Shown here piece by piece: positions 34,447 through 43,775 of a stretch of DNA of 64,000 nt (position 1 is the stretch's first letter; every line of letters begins with the position of its first letter). The position numbers and the translations under genes were made by a program. The DNA is taken from NCBI RefSeq assembly GCF_013282155.1, contig NZ_BLWI01000010.1, positions 372,001 to 436,000 on the forward strand. The letters run 5' to 3'. The notes below the pieces were generated by a model. The model made no database searches. It was given only the letters and a program-made list of their open reading frames with translations, and was not told where the DNA came from. This DNA is from Sulfitobacter sp. HGT1. Lineage in GTDB: Bacteria; Pseudomonadota; Alphaproteobacteria; Rhodobacterales; Rhodobacteraceae.

Positions 34447-34980
34447 TCAGACGGGCGGGCCTTTGCGCGTCATCAGGCACACATCCGTGCCCTCGACCGC
34501 AACTTCGCGCAGCGCGACATAACCCAAGGCCTGCGCCAGATGCAGCGACACTTTGTTCTGCACATCAATCATGCAAACCGTGCGCCCCGTGACCACGCGA
34601 TCAAACCAGTCATGGGCAGCTTTCGCAGCCTCCAGCCCCAATCCGCAGCCTTGCGCATCGGGGGCCAAGACCCAACCGGCCTCGGGGAAAGGGTCGAAAT
34701 CATCCCCGAATCCGCGCGACCCAAAGAAAAATCCGGTTTGCCCGGCCATTTCGCGGGTGCCATGCGGCTGGATCGCCCATTGCCCGAATCCGACAATCTG
34801 CCAATGCCCCGCATTGCGCAAAAACGCGTCCCAAGACCGCGCCTTGGGCCAGGGTTTGCCGCTGATATGGGTGACAACCTCGGGCGTGGCCCAGATTTCG
34901 GCATAGCGCGCGAAGTCTTCTGAGCGCATGGCCCGCAAGGTCAGTCTGGCAGTGTTGATCGTCGGGACAGCTCGGGACAT
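34447..34980 (-). CDS. GNAT family N-acetyltransferase (RimJ/RimL-like)
   Basis: The roughly 177-residue protein starts with a TARLTLRAMRSEDFARYAEI segment typical of RimJ/RimL-like acetyltransferases and carries the acetyl-CoA-binding loop GCGLGLEAAKAAHDW. The substrate (protein N-terminus or small molecule) cannot be told. ATG at 34980 is chosen over a GTG at 34998; neither has a strong ribosome site. It lies between acpP and fabF and is downstream of the acpP terminator, so it may have its own promoter. Confidence 0.88.
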   Translation of the reverse strand: MSRAVPTINTARLTLRAMRSEDFARYAEIWATPEVVTHISGKPWPKARSWDAFLRNAGHWQIVGFGQWAIQPHGTREMAGQTGFFFGSRGFGDDFDPFPEAGWVLAPDAQGCGLGLEAAKAAHDWFDRVVTGRTVCMIDVQNKVSLHLAQALGYVALREVAVEGTDVCLMTRKGPPV

Positions 34981-35070
34981 ATGGTGAATTGCTTTCACGC
35001 TGATTGTTTTGTGCCCCCACTGTCACCCAAGCCCGCCCATTGAGACAAGCAAGAACCAACCGCGCAAATG

Positions 35071-35107
35071 AAAAACGGCGCCCTTCCGCTGTGGAAGAAC
35101 GCCGTTT
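35071..35107 (-). terminator. Intrinsic terminator of acpP
   Basis: On the minus strand an AACGGCG/CGCCGTT stem extended by TTCC/GGAA is followed by a T-run (plus-strand AAAAA at 35071). It lies 50 bp after the acpP stop. Confidence 0.8.
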
Positions 35108-35156
35108 CAGAATTATTCTGCCGACCAACCCGCCAGGCGGGTCAACGGCGCAAAGC

Positions 35157-35390
35157 TTAGGAAGCTTCTTTGATGAACTTCACGGCGTCGCCGAAAGTCT
35201 GGATGTTTTCAGCCGCATCATCAGGGATTTCGATGCCGAATTCTTCTTCGAACGCCATCACCAGCTCAACAGTGTCGAGGCTGTCTGCGCCTAGATCGTC
35301 GATGAACGATGCGTTCTCGACAACTTTGTCTTCTTCAACACCCAAGTGCTCTACAACGATCTTCTTTACGCGGTCTGCGACGTCGCTCAT
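35157..35390 (-). CDS. acpP: Acyl carrier protein
   Basis: The 77-residue acidic four-helix protein carries the growing acyl chain on a phosphopantetheine attached to Ser37 in the motif [19 protein letters not shown]. Sequence and length are typical of bacterial AcpP. GAGGA lies 7 nt before the ATG. A 200-bp gap to fabG probably contains a separate promoter, and its own terminator follows, which fits the need for abundant ACP. Confidence 0.98.
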   Translation of the reverse strand: MSDVADRVKKIVVEHLGVEEDKVVENASFIDDLGADSLDTVELVMAFEEEFGIEIPDDAAENIQTFGDAVKFIKEAS

Positions 35391-35591
35391 AATCAGTCCT
35401 CATTCATTCGGGCAACTCTTGCCCTCTTCTGTTTCCGCCCAAAGCCGAAAGGCCCGTTTGGATCGTGCCCCGAAGGGCGGCTATGGTCCTTGTTGACACA
35501 AGGCATGGGGGGCAATCAAGCCTTCCCAAATTCAAATCTGCGCCTCCTTTAGCATAAGACGCAGCTTTGGCAAACGCTTTGCAGCGCGAGG

Positions 35592-36329
35592 TCACAACAT
35601 GGCCATACCACCGTTCACATGCAAGGTCGTTCCTGTGACATAGGCGGCTTCGGCACTGGCAAGATAAACGACAGCGGCAGCAATTTCGGATGGCTCGCCC
35701 ATGCGGGCCGCCGGAATCTGCGCCATGATTCCCGCTTTCTGATCATCGGTCAACTTTTCGGTCATCGCCGTTGTGATGAACCCAGGCGCAATCGCGTTGA
35801 CCGTGATCCCACGGCTGGCGACCTCATAGGCCAGTGATTTCGACATCCCCACCATGCCCGCCTTGGACGCGGCATAATTGGCCTGACCGGGGTTGCCCGT
35901 CGCCCCCACGATGCTCGAGATGTTCACGATCCGGCCCCAACGCGATTTCATCATGCCGCGCATCACGCCTTTGCACAGCTTGAAGGTCGCGGTCAGGTTG
36001 ACGTTGATCACCGAATTCCATTCATCATCCGACATGCGCATGAACAGGTTGTCGCGGGTGATACCGGCGTTGTTGACCAGAATATCAACCGATCCCATCG
36101 CCTCGATCGCCTGCTTGGGCAGGGCTTCGACCGCGTCCATATCGCTCAGGTTACAGGGCAGCACATGGGCGCGCTCGCCCAACTCGGCCTTGAGCGCCTC
36201 CAGCGGCTCTGTCCGTGTGCCAGACAGCCCGACGGTCGCACCCTGCGCATGCAAACTGCGTGCGATATCCGCACCAATGCCACCGGACGCACCTGTGATA
36301 AGCGCATTTTTTCCTGTCAGATCAAACAT
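35592..36329 (-). CDS. fabG: 3-oxoacyl-ACP reductase
   Basis: FabG reduces 3-oxoacyl-ACP with NADPH. The 245-residue short-chain dehydrogenase has the Rossmann motif TGASGGIGADIA, NNAG, and the catalytic Ser-Tyr-Lys (SSIVGATGNPGQANYAASKAG). The ATG at 36329 is family-like; the open frame upstream lies within fabD. It follows fabD by 11 bp. Confidence 0.97.
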   Translation of the reverse strand: MFDLTGKNALITGASGGIGADIARSLHAQGATVGLSGTRTEPLEALKAELGERAHVLPCNLSDMDAVEALPKQAIEAMGSVDILVNNAGITRDNLFMRMSDDEWNSVINVNLTATFKLCKGVMRGMMKSRWGRIVNISSIVGATGNPGQANYAASKAGMVGMSKSLAYEVASRGITVNAIAPGFITTAMTEKLTDDQKAGIMAQIPAARMGEPSEIAAAVVYLASAEAAYVTGTTLHVNGGMAML

Positions 36330-36340
36330 ATACCCGTCCT

Positions 36341-37273
36341 TTATTTCTGGTTCATCGCAGCGGCATCTGCCGCGGTGCCAACATTCACGCAAGCGATGTC
36401 TTTGTTGATGCGGCGGATCATGCCGGACAAGGCCTTGCCCGCGCCGATCTCCCAAATCTCGGTCACGCCCTGCGCGCCCATCCATTCAACCGACGACAAC
36501 CAGCGCACCTGCCCGGTGACCTGTTCGATCAGCAATTTGCGAATCTGGTCCGGGTCGCTGACAGCTTGCGCGATCACATTCGCAACCACCGGCACCTTTG
36601 GCGCGTGCATGGTCACATCGGCCAGCGCGCCGGCCATTTCCTCGGCTGCGGGGGCCATCAACGCACAGTGAAACGGTGCAGAGACAGGCAACAACAAGGC
36701 CCGCTTTGCCCCTGCCGCCTTGGCCAGATCAAGCGCGCGTTCAACGGCGGCCTTGCTGCCCGATACAACATTCTGCGCGGGATCATTCTGGTTGGCGACC
36801 TGACAGACTTCGCCTTGGGCGGCCTCGGCTGCGACCTGTTCGGCCTGCTCAAAGCTAAGCCCCAGCAACGCGGCCATTGCCCCCTGCCCGACCGGCACAG
36901 CGGCCTGCATGGCGCGCCCACGGATGCGCAGCAACCGCGCGGTATCGGCCAGCGAAAACGTGCCCGCCGCACAAAGTGCTGCATATTCCCCCAAGGAATG
37001 GCCCGCAACATAGGCGGCTTTCTCGACCGTGATCCCTTCGGCGTTCAACGCGGCCATTGCCGCCATCGATGTGGCCATCAACGCAGGTTGCGCGTTTTGG
37101 GTCAGGGTCAGCGCCTCGGCGTCACCTTCCCAGATCAATGTCGACAGTTTCTCGCCAAGCGCCTCGTCGACCTCGTCAAAGACAGCCTTGGCTGCCGGAT
37201 AGGCGTCTGCCAGATCGCGGCCCATACCGATGGTTTGCGCGCCTTGGCCCGGATATACGAATGCAATGCTCAT
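36341..37273 (-). CDS. fabD: Malonyl-CoA:ACP transacylase
   Basis: FabD loads malonate onto ACP. The 310-residue enzyme has the N-terminal FVYPGQGAQTIGMG block, the nucleophile Ser in AGHSLGEYAALCAAG and the catalytic His in VSAPFHCALM. It is the first gene of the leftward fatty acid set and is divergent from the cytochrome b561-YceI gene across 140 bp. Confidence 0.97.
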   Translation of the reverse strand: MSIAFVYPGQGAQTIGMGRDLADAYPAAKAVFDEVDEALGEKLSTLIWEGDAEALTLTQNAQPALMATSMAAMAALNAEGITVEKAAYVAGHSLGEYAALCAAGTFSLADTARLLRIRGRAMQAAVPVGQGAMAALLGLSFEQAEQVAAEAAQGEVCQVANQNDPAQNVVSGSKAAVERALDLAKAAGAKRALLLPVSAPFHCALMAPAAEEMAGALADVTMHAPKVPVVANVIAQAVSDPDQIRKLLIEQVTGQVRWLSSVEWMGAQGVTEIWEIGAGKALSGMIRRINKDIACVNVGTAADAAAMNQK

Positions 37274-37413
37274 AAGGTCCCCCCGTTTTTCATTGGAACG
37301 GCTTTACCGCGTGGGCTGCGCGCAAACAAGCCTGCACCGCCCCTGTGCGGATATCCAGATTGTCTGGCACCTGGAATCAATTACAGTGAACCCGAATGAA
37401 ACCGGAGACCAAG

Positions 37414-38622
37414 ATGGCCCTTAGCAACACTGCAATCCGCTACGGCGGCGTTACGAAATTCTTTCACTGGCTGACCGCCCTGCTGATCCTGTCGCTGATT
37501 GCATCCGGCATGTTCGCCGAGGATCTCCCCCATGAAACACAGATCCAGCTGACCCAGAAAGCGTGGTTCTTTTCCCTGCATAAAACCATGGGCGTCACGG
37601 TGTTTTTCGTGGCCTTGCTGCGGATCATCTGGGCCATCAGCCAACCCAAACCCGGCCTGTTGAACGCCGATAAAAAGCTGGAAAGCTGGCTGGCTGAAAC
37701 CGTGCATTGGGTGCTTTATGGCTCGATCGTGATTGTGCCGCTTGCCGGTTGGATCAGCCACGCCGCGGCGTCCGGTTTCGCGCCGATCTGGTGGCCGTTT
37801 GGCCAGAACCTGCCGCTGGTCCCCAAAAGCACCTCCATCGAACATCTGTTTGGCGCGGTGCATGTGATTTCGGGCAAGGTCCTGATTGGCGCAGTCGTCC
37901 TGCATGTCGCAGGCGCGCTCAAGCATCACGTGATCGACCGCGATTCGACCCTGCGCCGCATGCTCCCCGGAGAGCCGCCCATCGGCCCCATGCCCGCACA
38001 ACACCACAGCAGCGCGCCCGTCCTGACCGCCCTTGCGATCTGGGTCGCGGCCCTGGTTGTCGGGTTCGGCCTGGGCATTGCGGGCGACAAGCAAGGCGCA
38101 GAGGCATCCCAGGCACCGGCATTGGAACAGGTGGCCTCCGAATGGACGGTGGAGGACGGCACAATCACCATTTCCGTCAGCCAGTTCGGCTCAACCGTCG
38201 AAGGCAGCTTTGCTGACTGGACCTCGGCCATCGCCTTTGACGAAACCGTGCAAATCGGCAAGGCGGGCACGGTCACGACGACCATTTCCATCCCGTCACT
38301 CACCATGGGGTCGGTCACCGGTCAGGCGATGGGCCCTGATTTCTTTAACGCCGACAACTTCCCAACTGCCACGTTTGAGGCCGATATCAATGTCGCCTCC
38401 GACAGCTATCTGGCCGATGGCACGCTCACCATCAAGGACCAGTCGGTGCCGGTGTCCCTGCCCTTTACCCTGTCGGTCAGTGACGACCGGGCGGTGATGC
38501 GCGGCACCACCACATTGGACCGCCGCGCCTTTGCGATCGGTCAGGATGTGACCGACACGGCAACCTTGGGGTTTGAGGTCACAATCGAGATCAGACTGAC
38601 CGCCACCCGCCCCGCGCAATAA
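37414..38622 (+). CDS. Cytochrome b561-type membrane protein fused to a YceI domain
   Basis: The 402-residue protein joins an N-terminal four-helix cytochrome b561 domain (about 1-175, heme-ligand candidates in FFHWLTALL, LHKTMGV, HVISGKVL and VVLHVAGALKHH), a further membrane helix (about 203-222) and a C-terminal YceI lipocalin-like domain (about 235-400). Cytochrome b561 proteins carry electrons across the membrane, and YceI domains bind isoprenoid lipids such as quinones, so the fusion may oxidise or sense quinol in the periplasm. GGAG lies 6 nt before the ATG at 37414. Confidence 0.9.
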   Translation: MALSNTAIRYGGVTKFFHWLTALLILSLIASGMFAEDLPHETQIQLTQKAWFFSLHKTMGVTVFFVALLRIIWAISQPKPGLLNADKKLESWLAETVHWVLYGSIVIVPLAGWISHAAASGFAPIWWPFGQNLPLVPKSTSIEHLFGAVHVISGKVLIGAVVLHVAGALKHHVIDRDSTLRRMLPGEPPIGPMPAQHHSSAPVLTALAIWVAALVVGFGLGIAGDKQGAEASQAPALEQVASEWTVEDGTITISVSQFGSTVEGSFADWTSAIAFDETVQIGKAGTVTTTISIPSLTMGSVTGQAMGPDFFNADNFPTATFEADINVASDSYLADGTLTIKDQSVPVSLPFTLSVSDDRAVMRGTTTLDRRAFAIGQDVTDTATLGFEVTIEIRLTATRPAQ

Positions 38623-38644
38623 CAACACCTACCATCCAGACATA

Positions 38645-38674
38645 AAAACGCCGGGGTCATTGCCCCGGCGTTTT
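38645..38674. terminator. Bidirectional intrinsic terminator between the two YceI genes
   Basis: A perfect inverted repeat, AAAACGCCGGGG with its complement and a 6-nt loop, has A and T tracts on both sides and separates convergent genes. Confidence 0.88.
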
Positions 38675-38698
38675 CAATTTCAACGATCGTAGTAAGGC

Positions 38699-39274
38699 TT
38701 ACTCAGCCTTCATTGCCTCGATCGAGATGTCGATTTGCACTTCGTCGCTGACGAATGGCGCGAATTTGCCAAGGTTGAAGTCAGAGCGCAGAACAGTCGC
38801 TGTGGCATCAAAACCGGCCCAAGGCTTGCCCGCCATCGGGTGGTCGCCCATCTGGTTCAGCTTTGCGTCCAGAACAACCGATTTGGTCACGCCGTTCATG
38901 GTCAGGTCGCCAGTGATCAGGCCGGTCGTCTCGCCAGTTACTTCGATACCGGTCGATGCGAATGTCACCATGTCGCCGTCGGCTGCGCCAAAGAAGTCAT
39001 CGGACATGAAGTGATCGGTGCGGGCCTGCCAGCCGGTGATCATGTCCATCACGGGAAACGATACCGACACGGAAGAATTCGCAGGCTCTGCCGCGTCCAT
39101 CATGATTTCGCCGTCAAATCCGCTGAACATGGATGTGGTGGTGGAAAAACCAAGGTGGTTATAGGTGAAAACGATCTGGCTGTGGCTGGCGTCAAGAACG
39201 TATTTCTCGGCAGCGAATGCAGATGTGGCCCCAAACGCGAGCGCAGAGGCAAGAAGAACGGATTTGAAAGTCAT
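38699..39274 (-). CDS. Periplasmic YceI family protein
   Basis: The 191-residue protein has a Sec signal peptide (cut near SAFA-AEK, about residue 22) and a single YceI domain that starts VLDASHSQIVFTYNHLGFST. YceI proteins are lipocalin-like carriers for polyisoprenoids or amides. GGAG lies 7 nt before the ATG at 39274. It faces the cytochrome b561-YceI fusion gene across a shared terminator, so two YceI domains are encoded side by side. Confidence 0.93.
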   Translation of the reverse strand: MTFKSVLLASALAFGATSAFAAEKYVLDASHSQIVFTYNHLGFSTTTSMFSGFDGEIMMDAAEPANSSVSVSFPVMDMITGWQARTDHFMSDDFFGAADGDMVTFASTGIEVTGETTGLITGDLTMNGVTKSVVLDAKLNQMGDHPMAGKPWAGFDATATVLRSDFNLGKFAPFVSDEVQIDISIEAMKAE

Positions 39275-39436
39275 GGCGATACTCCAGGTTGCAATTATGT
39301 ATGTCCCACAATTGCGACTTATGGTCACGTAAACAATCCATCAAGGTCAAACACTGTCTGCGCAGGAATGAACAGTCAGGGTACAACACGGCGCAGGTTT
39401 CGCGCGGTTTTCGGCCGCATAGACCTGGTGCCGTTT

Positions 39437-39931
39437 CTAAAGCCTGACCCCTGCGTCAAGCAGACCCGAAACCAGAAAATCCATGGTTTTCGGTTCGGTC
39501 ACATGCACATCAGCCAGAAATTCGCCCTGCTGATCCCAGAACTTCAACACATTCTCGGAGTTCTCGACCCGGCCCAATTGATCAAATCTGCTGCTATACA
39601 CCACCAACATGGCCCCCATCGCACCGGGGCGCAGAATGCGCAGTTCGGACCGCGACACATCCAGTTCGACCTCGGTCTGGGCGGTGGGCCGGACTGCGAA
39701 GACCAGCCAGAACCCCAAAAGCAGCGCAATTGTCGACAGGCCCATCTTCATCAGCATCACATCGCCGCTGAAATCCGCGCCCGGCAACACCCAAAGCCCC
39801 GATGCCGCCGCAATCATCGAAATACCCAAGAGCCGTTGCAACATGCAAACAATGGTCCGAAGCCCGTCCGAAGACCCGTTTGCCCCCGGATAGCTTGCGC
39901 TGCCGGTCATGAAATCGGATGTTGCTGACAT
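39437..39931 (-). CDS. Small membrane protein, unknown function
   Basis: The 164-residue protein has two transmembrane helices (about 30-50 and 63-82) and a C-terminal domain of about 80 residues with no motif I recognise (ELDVSRSELRILRPGAMGAM). AAGGG precedes the ATG. It lies between YceI and rpsF on the opposite strand from rpsF. Such proteins recur in Roseobacters but I cannot assign a role. Confidence 0.65.
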   Translation of the reverse strand: MSATSDFMTGSASYPGANGSSDGLRTIVCMLQRLLGISMIAAASGLWVLPGADFSGDVMLMKMGLSTIALLLGFWLVFAVRPTAQTEVELDVSRSELRILRPGAMGAMLVVYSSRFDQLGRVENSENVLKFWDQQGEFLADVHVTEPKTMDFLVSGLLDAGVRL

Positions 39932-40227
39932 ATGTTACCCTTTGCCTCTTGTTGGCCACCTGTCCGATGCGACCTTTCCTTAGGTCCAGAGATCGCGGCA
40001 AAATAAGGCCGTAAAAAGGAAGCATCGTGTCAGACACCGGGCAATTGCACGAAATGCGCAAGCCCGCCCGCCTGGCCGTCTGTATTGCCCCTTGCCCCGC
40101 ACGCGAAACCGTGTATATCGACCCTTCGTTTTGCATCATCTTTTGAACCGCGCAGACTCTCGTGGTGAGGCCGCAAAACGCTCTTGCCTCGCCTATGAAA
40201 TGCGCCTTGATATAAATAGGAGTGCAC

Positions 40228-40590
40228 ATGCCGCTTTATGAGCATGTTATGATTGCGCGTCAGGACTTGTCCAACACGCAAGCAGAAGGCCTTATCGAAC
40301 ATTTTGGCACAGTTTTGGCTGACAACGACGGCAAGCTCGTCGACAGCGAATACTGGGGCGTCAAAACGATGGCCTATAAGATCAACAAAAACCGCAAGGG
40401 CCACTATGCCTTCCTGCGTTCGGACGCCCCTGCGACCGCAATTCAGGAAATGGAGCGTCTGATGCGTTTGCACGACGACGTAATGCGCGTTCTGACCATC
40501 AAAGTTGATGAGCATAAAGAACTGCCATCCGTTCAAATGCAAAAACGTGACGAACGCCCCGAGCGCGGCGAGCGCCGCGAGCGCCGTTGA
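40228..40590 (+). CDS. rpsF: 30S ribosomal protein S6
   Basis: The 120-residue S6 starts PLYEHVMIARQDLS and contains YWGVKTMAYKINKNRKGHY, the RNA- and S18-binding face. The C-terminus ends in an Arg/Glu-rich tail (RDERPERGERRERR). GGAG lies before the ATG at 40228. It leads the S6-S18-L9 operon. Confidence 0.98.
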   Translation: MPLYEHVMIARQDLSNTQAEGLIEHFGTVLADNDGKLVDSEYWGVKTMAYKINKNRKGHYAFLRSDAPATAIQEMERLMRLHDDVMRVLTIKVDEHKELPSVQMQKRDERPERGERRERR

Positions 40591-40619
40591 TCATCAGCTT
40601 GAAAGAAAGGACATAAACC

Positions 40620-40847
40620 ATGGCCGCAAAACCATTTTTCCGCCGTCGTAAAGTCTGCCCCTTCTCGGGCGACAACGCACCGGCAATCGATTACAAAGAC
40701 ACACGTCTTCTGCAGCGCTACATCTCTGAGCGCGGCAAAATCGTACCATCCCGCATCACAGCAGTCTCTGCGAAAAAGCAGCGTGAATTGGCCCGTGCCA
40801 TCAAACGCGCCCGCTTCCTCGCCTTGCTGCCCTACGCCGTTAAGTAA
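40620..40847 (+). CDS. rpsR: 30S ribosomal protein S18
   Basis: The 75-residue S18 pairs with S6 on the 30S platform. It has [12 protein letters not shown] and the basic C-terminal half with [18 protein letters not shown] sequence (here [16 protein letters not shown]). GAAAGGA precedes the ATG. One cysteine, in KVCPF, remains; zinc ligation is unlikely. Confidence 0.98.
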   Translation: MAAKPFFRRRKVCPFSGDNAPAIDYKDTRLLQRYISERGKIVPSRITAVSAKKQRELARAIKRARFLALLPYAVK

Positions 40848-40858
40848 GGAGAAAGCAC

Positions 40859-41479
40859 ATGCAAGTTATCCTTCTGGAACGTGTGGCCAAGCTTGGTCAA
40901 ATGGGCGAAGTCGTGGACGTAAAGCCAGGCTACGCACGCAACTATCTGCTGCCACAAGGCAAAGCGCTGTCGGCTTCCAAAGCCAACATCGAAGCCTTTG
41001 AAGGCCAGAAAGCACAGCTTGAGGCGCAAAACCTCGAGACCAAAAAAGAAGCCGAATCCATGGCGGACAAGCTGAACGGTCAGCAGTTCGTTGTGATCCG
41101 TTCCGCTTCCGATTCGGGTGCTTTGTACGGTTCGGTTACAACACGTGACGCAGCCGACGTTGCAACAGCCGAAGGTTTCACAGTCGACCGCAAGCAGGTC
41201 GTTCTGCGCAACCCGATCAAAGATCTGGGCCTGCACGATGTAACAGTCAATCTGCACCCCGAAGTCGAAGCCACCATTCAGCTGAACGTCGCACGTTCCG
41301 TTGAAGAGGCCGAACTTCAGGCCGCAGGCAAATCGATCCAGGAACTGGCCGCGGAAGAAGAAGCCGCAGCAGAGTTCGAAATCTCTGAATTGTTCGACGA
41401 TATCGGCTCTGCCGCGAATGATGACGAAGATCTGGCCGAAGCTGTTGAAGCGCAGGAAGACGACGAAGCGAAAGCTTAA
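40859..41479 (+). CDS. rplI: 50S ribosomal protein L9
   Basis: The 206-residue L9 has the N-terminal 23S-binding domain ([20 protein letters not shown]) and the C-terminal domain, followed by an acidic Glu/Asp/Ala tail of about 50 residues, a common alphaproteobacterial extension. It is 11 bp after rpsR. A strong terminator at 41504-41541 ends the operon. Confidence 0.98.
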   Translation: MQVILLERVAKLGQMGEVVDVKPGYARNYLLPQGKALSASKANIEAFEGQKAQLEAQNLETKKEAESMADKLNGQQFVVIRSASDSGALYGSVTTRDAADVATAEGFTVDRKQVVLRNPIKDLGLHDVTVNLHPEVEATIQLNVARSVEEAELQAAGKSIQELAAEEEAAAEFEISELFDDIGSAANDDEDLAEAVEAQEDDEAKA

Positions 41480-41503
41480 GTCTCTCCCCGTCCAAGAAAA
41501 ATT

Positions 41504-41541
41504 GACGCCGCTCCCGATCACTCGGGGGCGGCGTTTTCTTT
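41504..41541 (+). terminator. Intrinsic terminator of the rpsF-rpsR-rplI operon
   Basis: GACGCCGC, CCCGA, loop TCAC, TCGGG, GCGGCG, then TTTTCTTTT. Confidence 0.88.
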
Positions 41542-41699
41542 TGGCCGCCCCTCGTAGGGCCTGCCCTCTTGGCTCACCCATCTGCGCTTCTACGCTCATT
41601 CAGGGGCAGTTTCGGCGACCATTTGCCCATGCAAACCGCCAAGGTTGCAGCGCACGTCAACCGATGTAGGGTCTCCAAAGCAAAAACCAGAGTTTTCAA

Positions 41700-42182
41700 A
41701 TGCCAAACATCTCTCGCCGTCTTTTGTGCCTGATGCTCATATGCAGCACAGGCGTTGCTGCTTGTGCCACTACGCCACCAGCGCCCCCCGCCCCGGCCCC
41801 GCAAATGCAGCTCTATCCGAACGAGACGCCTGAACTGCGCAGCCTGATCAACAAATGGGCCGACTTCTACGACGTGCCCCGCCCGCTGGTCCACAAGCTG
41901 GCCATCCGCGAAAGCACACACCGCCCTGAGGCGCGCAACGGGCCCTATTTCGGGCTGTTGCAGATCCTGCCTGCCACAGCCCGAGGGATGGGTTTTCAGG
42001 GCAGCGCTGACGACTTGCTGAACCCAGACCTAAACCTGAAATACGGTGTCAAATATCTGCGCGGTGCATGGCTGCTGGCAGACGGCGATCACGCGACCGC
42101 AATCAAATGGTACGCCCGCGGCTACTATTACGAAGCAAAACGGCGAAACATGCTGGTAGAGACCGGCCTGCGCAAAGGCTGA
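41700..42182 (+). CDS. Lytic transglycosylase lipoprotein
   Basis: The 160-residue protein has a lipoprotein signal with lipobox GVAAC (Cys about residue 22), a Pro-rich linker and a small SLT lysozyme-like domain. The catalytic Glu lies in LAIRESTHRPEARNG, and the GLLQILPATARGMGF motif is present. It should cleave peptidoglycan glycan strands from the outer membrane. Paired palindromes start directly after its stop codon. Confidence 0.9.
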   Translation: MPNISRRLLCLMLICSTGVAACATTPPAPPAPAPQMQLYPNETPELRSLINKWADFYDVPRPLVHKLAIRESTHRPEARNGPYFGLLQILPATARGMGFQGSADDLLNPDLNLKYGVKYLRGAWLLADGDHATAIKWYARGYYYEAKRRNMLVETGLRKG

Positions 42183-42228
42183 CCGGAAAATTTCAAATTT
42201 TCCGGCCCGGAATTTTTGAAAAATTCCG
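42183..42228. repeat. Paired palindromes after the transglycosylase gene (copy 2)
   Basis: Two perfect inverted repeats follow the stop codon without a gap: 42183-42205 (CCGGAAAATTT, C, complement) and 42208-42228 (CGGAATTTTT, G, complement). They share the GGAAAATT and GGAATTTT cores with the copies at 12179-12203 and 57546-57589. Confidence 0.78.
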
Positions 42229-42243
42229 CCCCCGCCAAATAGC

Positions 42244-42273
42244 AAAAGGGCCACCCAACCGGATGGCCCTTTT
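42244..42273. terminator. Bidirectional intrinsic terminator between transglycosylase and tig
   Basis: AAAAGGGCCA and TGGCCCTTTT arms around a 10-nt loop, with A and T tracts on either side, lie 28 bp from the tig stop codon. Confidence 0.85.
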
Positions 42274-42301
42274 CTAATTCAGCGTATCAAAGCGGTAAGA
42301 C

Positions 42302-43633
42302 TTATTCGTCTTCCAGTGCTTCAACGGCTTTTTGCAGATCTTCTTTGGACACTTCTTTTTCGTTCAAAGTTGCCTGCTCGAACACATAGTCAACGACTTT
42401 GTCTTCAAACAATGGCGCACGCAGCTGCTGCTGCATTTGCTGGTTTTGCTGAACGAATTCAAAGAACTGACGCTCTTGGCCCGGGTACTGGCGCGCCTGG
42501 TTCATGATCGCTTGGGTCATTTCGGCGTCTGTTACCTGAACTTCGGCCTTCTGACCCAGCTCTGCCAACAGCAGGCCAAGACGAACGCGACGTGTGGCCA
42601 AAGTCTTGTGCTCTTCTGTGGTTTCGATTTCCGGGTGGTCGTGGCCCTGAACATCAGGGTTCTCTTCGTGCCACAGCTGATGCGCAATCTGGCCCGCTTC
42701 GGCATCCAGCAAGGACGGTGGCAAGTCAAAGCTGACCAGCTTGTCCAGCGCGTCCAGCAAACCACGTTTCATGACAGCGCGCGATGCGCCCATGTATTCG
42801 GCTTCCAGACGCTCGGCGATCTGACCTTTCAGGCCAGCAAGGTCTTCGGCACCGAATTTGGTGGCCAGCTCGTCGTCGATCTTGGCGGCAACAGGCTTCT
42901 TGACGTCTTTGATTTTGCACTCAAACACGGCTTCTTTGCCAGCAAGGTGAGGCGCTTGGTAATCGTCTGGGAAAGAAACGGTAACGTTCTTTTCCTCATC
43001 CGCAACAACACCGACCAGCTGCTCTTCGAAACCGGGGATAAAGGAGTTGGAGCCCAGAACCAAAGGATAATCCTCGGCGGCACCACCGTCGAACGCAACG
43101 CCGTCAACCTTACCAAGGAAGTCGAACACGATCTGGTCGCCGTCTTTGGATTTCACGCCAGCTTTGCGCGATTTGAAATCCTGTGCGGTTTCGGCAAGGT
43201 TTGCCAGCGCTTCGTCAACGGCCGCATCGTCAGCTTTGACAACCATTTTATCAAGCGTGATGGAGGTCAGATCAACTTCGGGGATCTCGGGCAGTGCTTC
43301 GTAGGTCATTGTGACCTCGACATCGTCGCCTTCTTTCCAGTCTTCGTTGGCCATCTTTACATCAGGCTGCATCGCAGGGCGATCGCCGGATTTTTCAAAG
43401 TGCTCTTGCATGGCGCCATCAATGGCTTCCTGCATGGCTTCGCCCATAACCTTCTGGCCGAACTGCTTTTTCAGCAGCGCCATAGGTACTTTACCTTTGC
43501 GAAAGCCCTTCATTTCGACTTCGGGCTGTGCTTCGGCCAGCTTCTCGTTGACCTTGGCCTCCAGTTCAGCTGCTGTCACAGTGATGGCATAGCCGCGTTT
43601 CAGACCTTCGTTCAGCGTCTCGTTGACCTGCAT
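42302..43633 (-). CDS. tig: Trigger factor
   Basis: The 443-residue ribosome-associated chaperone and prolyl isomerase has the ribosome-binding signature [17 protein letters not shown] (about 42-58), the FKBP-type domain (about 150-235) and the helical chaperone arms. It folds nascent chains at the ribosome exit. The usual genomic partners clpP-clpX are not next to it here. Confidence 0.97.
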   Translation of the reverse strand: MQVNETLNEGLKRGYAITVTAAELEAKVNEKLAEAQPEVEMKGFRKGKVPMALLKKQFGQKVMGEAMQEAIDGAMQEHFEKSGDRPAMQPDVKMANEDWKEGDDVEVTMTYEALPEIPEVDLTSITLDKMVVKADDAAVDEALANLAETAQDFKSRKAGVKSKDGDQIVFDFLGKVDGVAFDGGAAEDYPLVLGSNSFIPGFEEQLVGVVADEEKNVTVSFPDDYQAPHLAGKEAVFECKIKDVKKPVAAKIDDELATKFGAEDLAGLKGQIAERLEAEYMGASRAVMKRGLLDALDKLVSFDLPPSLLDAEAGQIAHQLWHEENPDVQGHDHPEIETTEEHKTLATRRVRLGLLLAELGQKAEVQVTDAEMTQAIMNQARQYPGQERQFFEFVQQNQQMQQQLRAPLFEDKVVDYVFEQATLNEKEVSKEDLQKAVEALEDE

Positions 43634-43775
43634 GTTTGCTCCATAGGGTAAGGCCGCGCGATTATTGGCGCGGGCGGAAAAATTTCCGCTCTTCTATTTG
43701 GGCCTGCGCTTGGGCGCAAGCGGATTTGGCTCTGGCGTGTCAGGGCGGGTCGTTTTCCACCCCCCCGTTGGCACA

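Noticed and set aside
40027-40146. GTG-started 39-codon ORF upstream of rpsF with an AAGGA site
   Set aside because: Peptide shows no conserved-looking features and the region is the likely rpsF promoter/leader; evidence too weak to annotate.
42332-43651. A 439-codon frame antisense to tig
   Set aside because: Shadow of trigger factor; product rich in Phe, His and Gln without structure.
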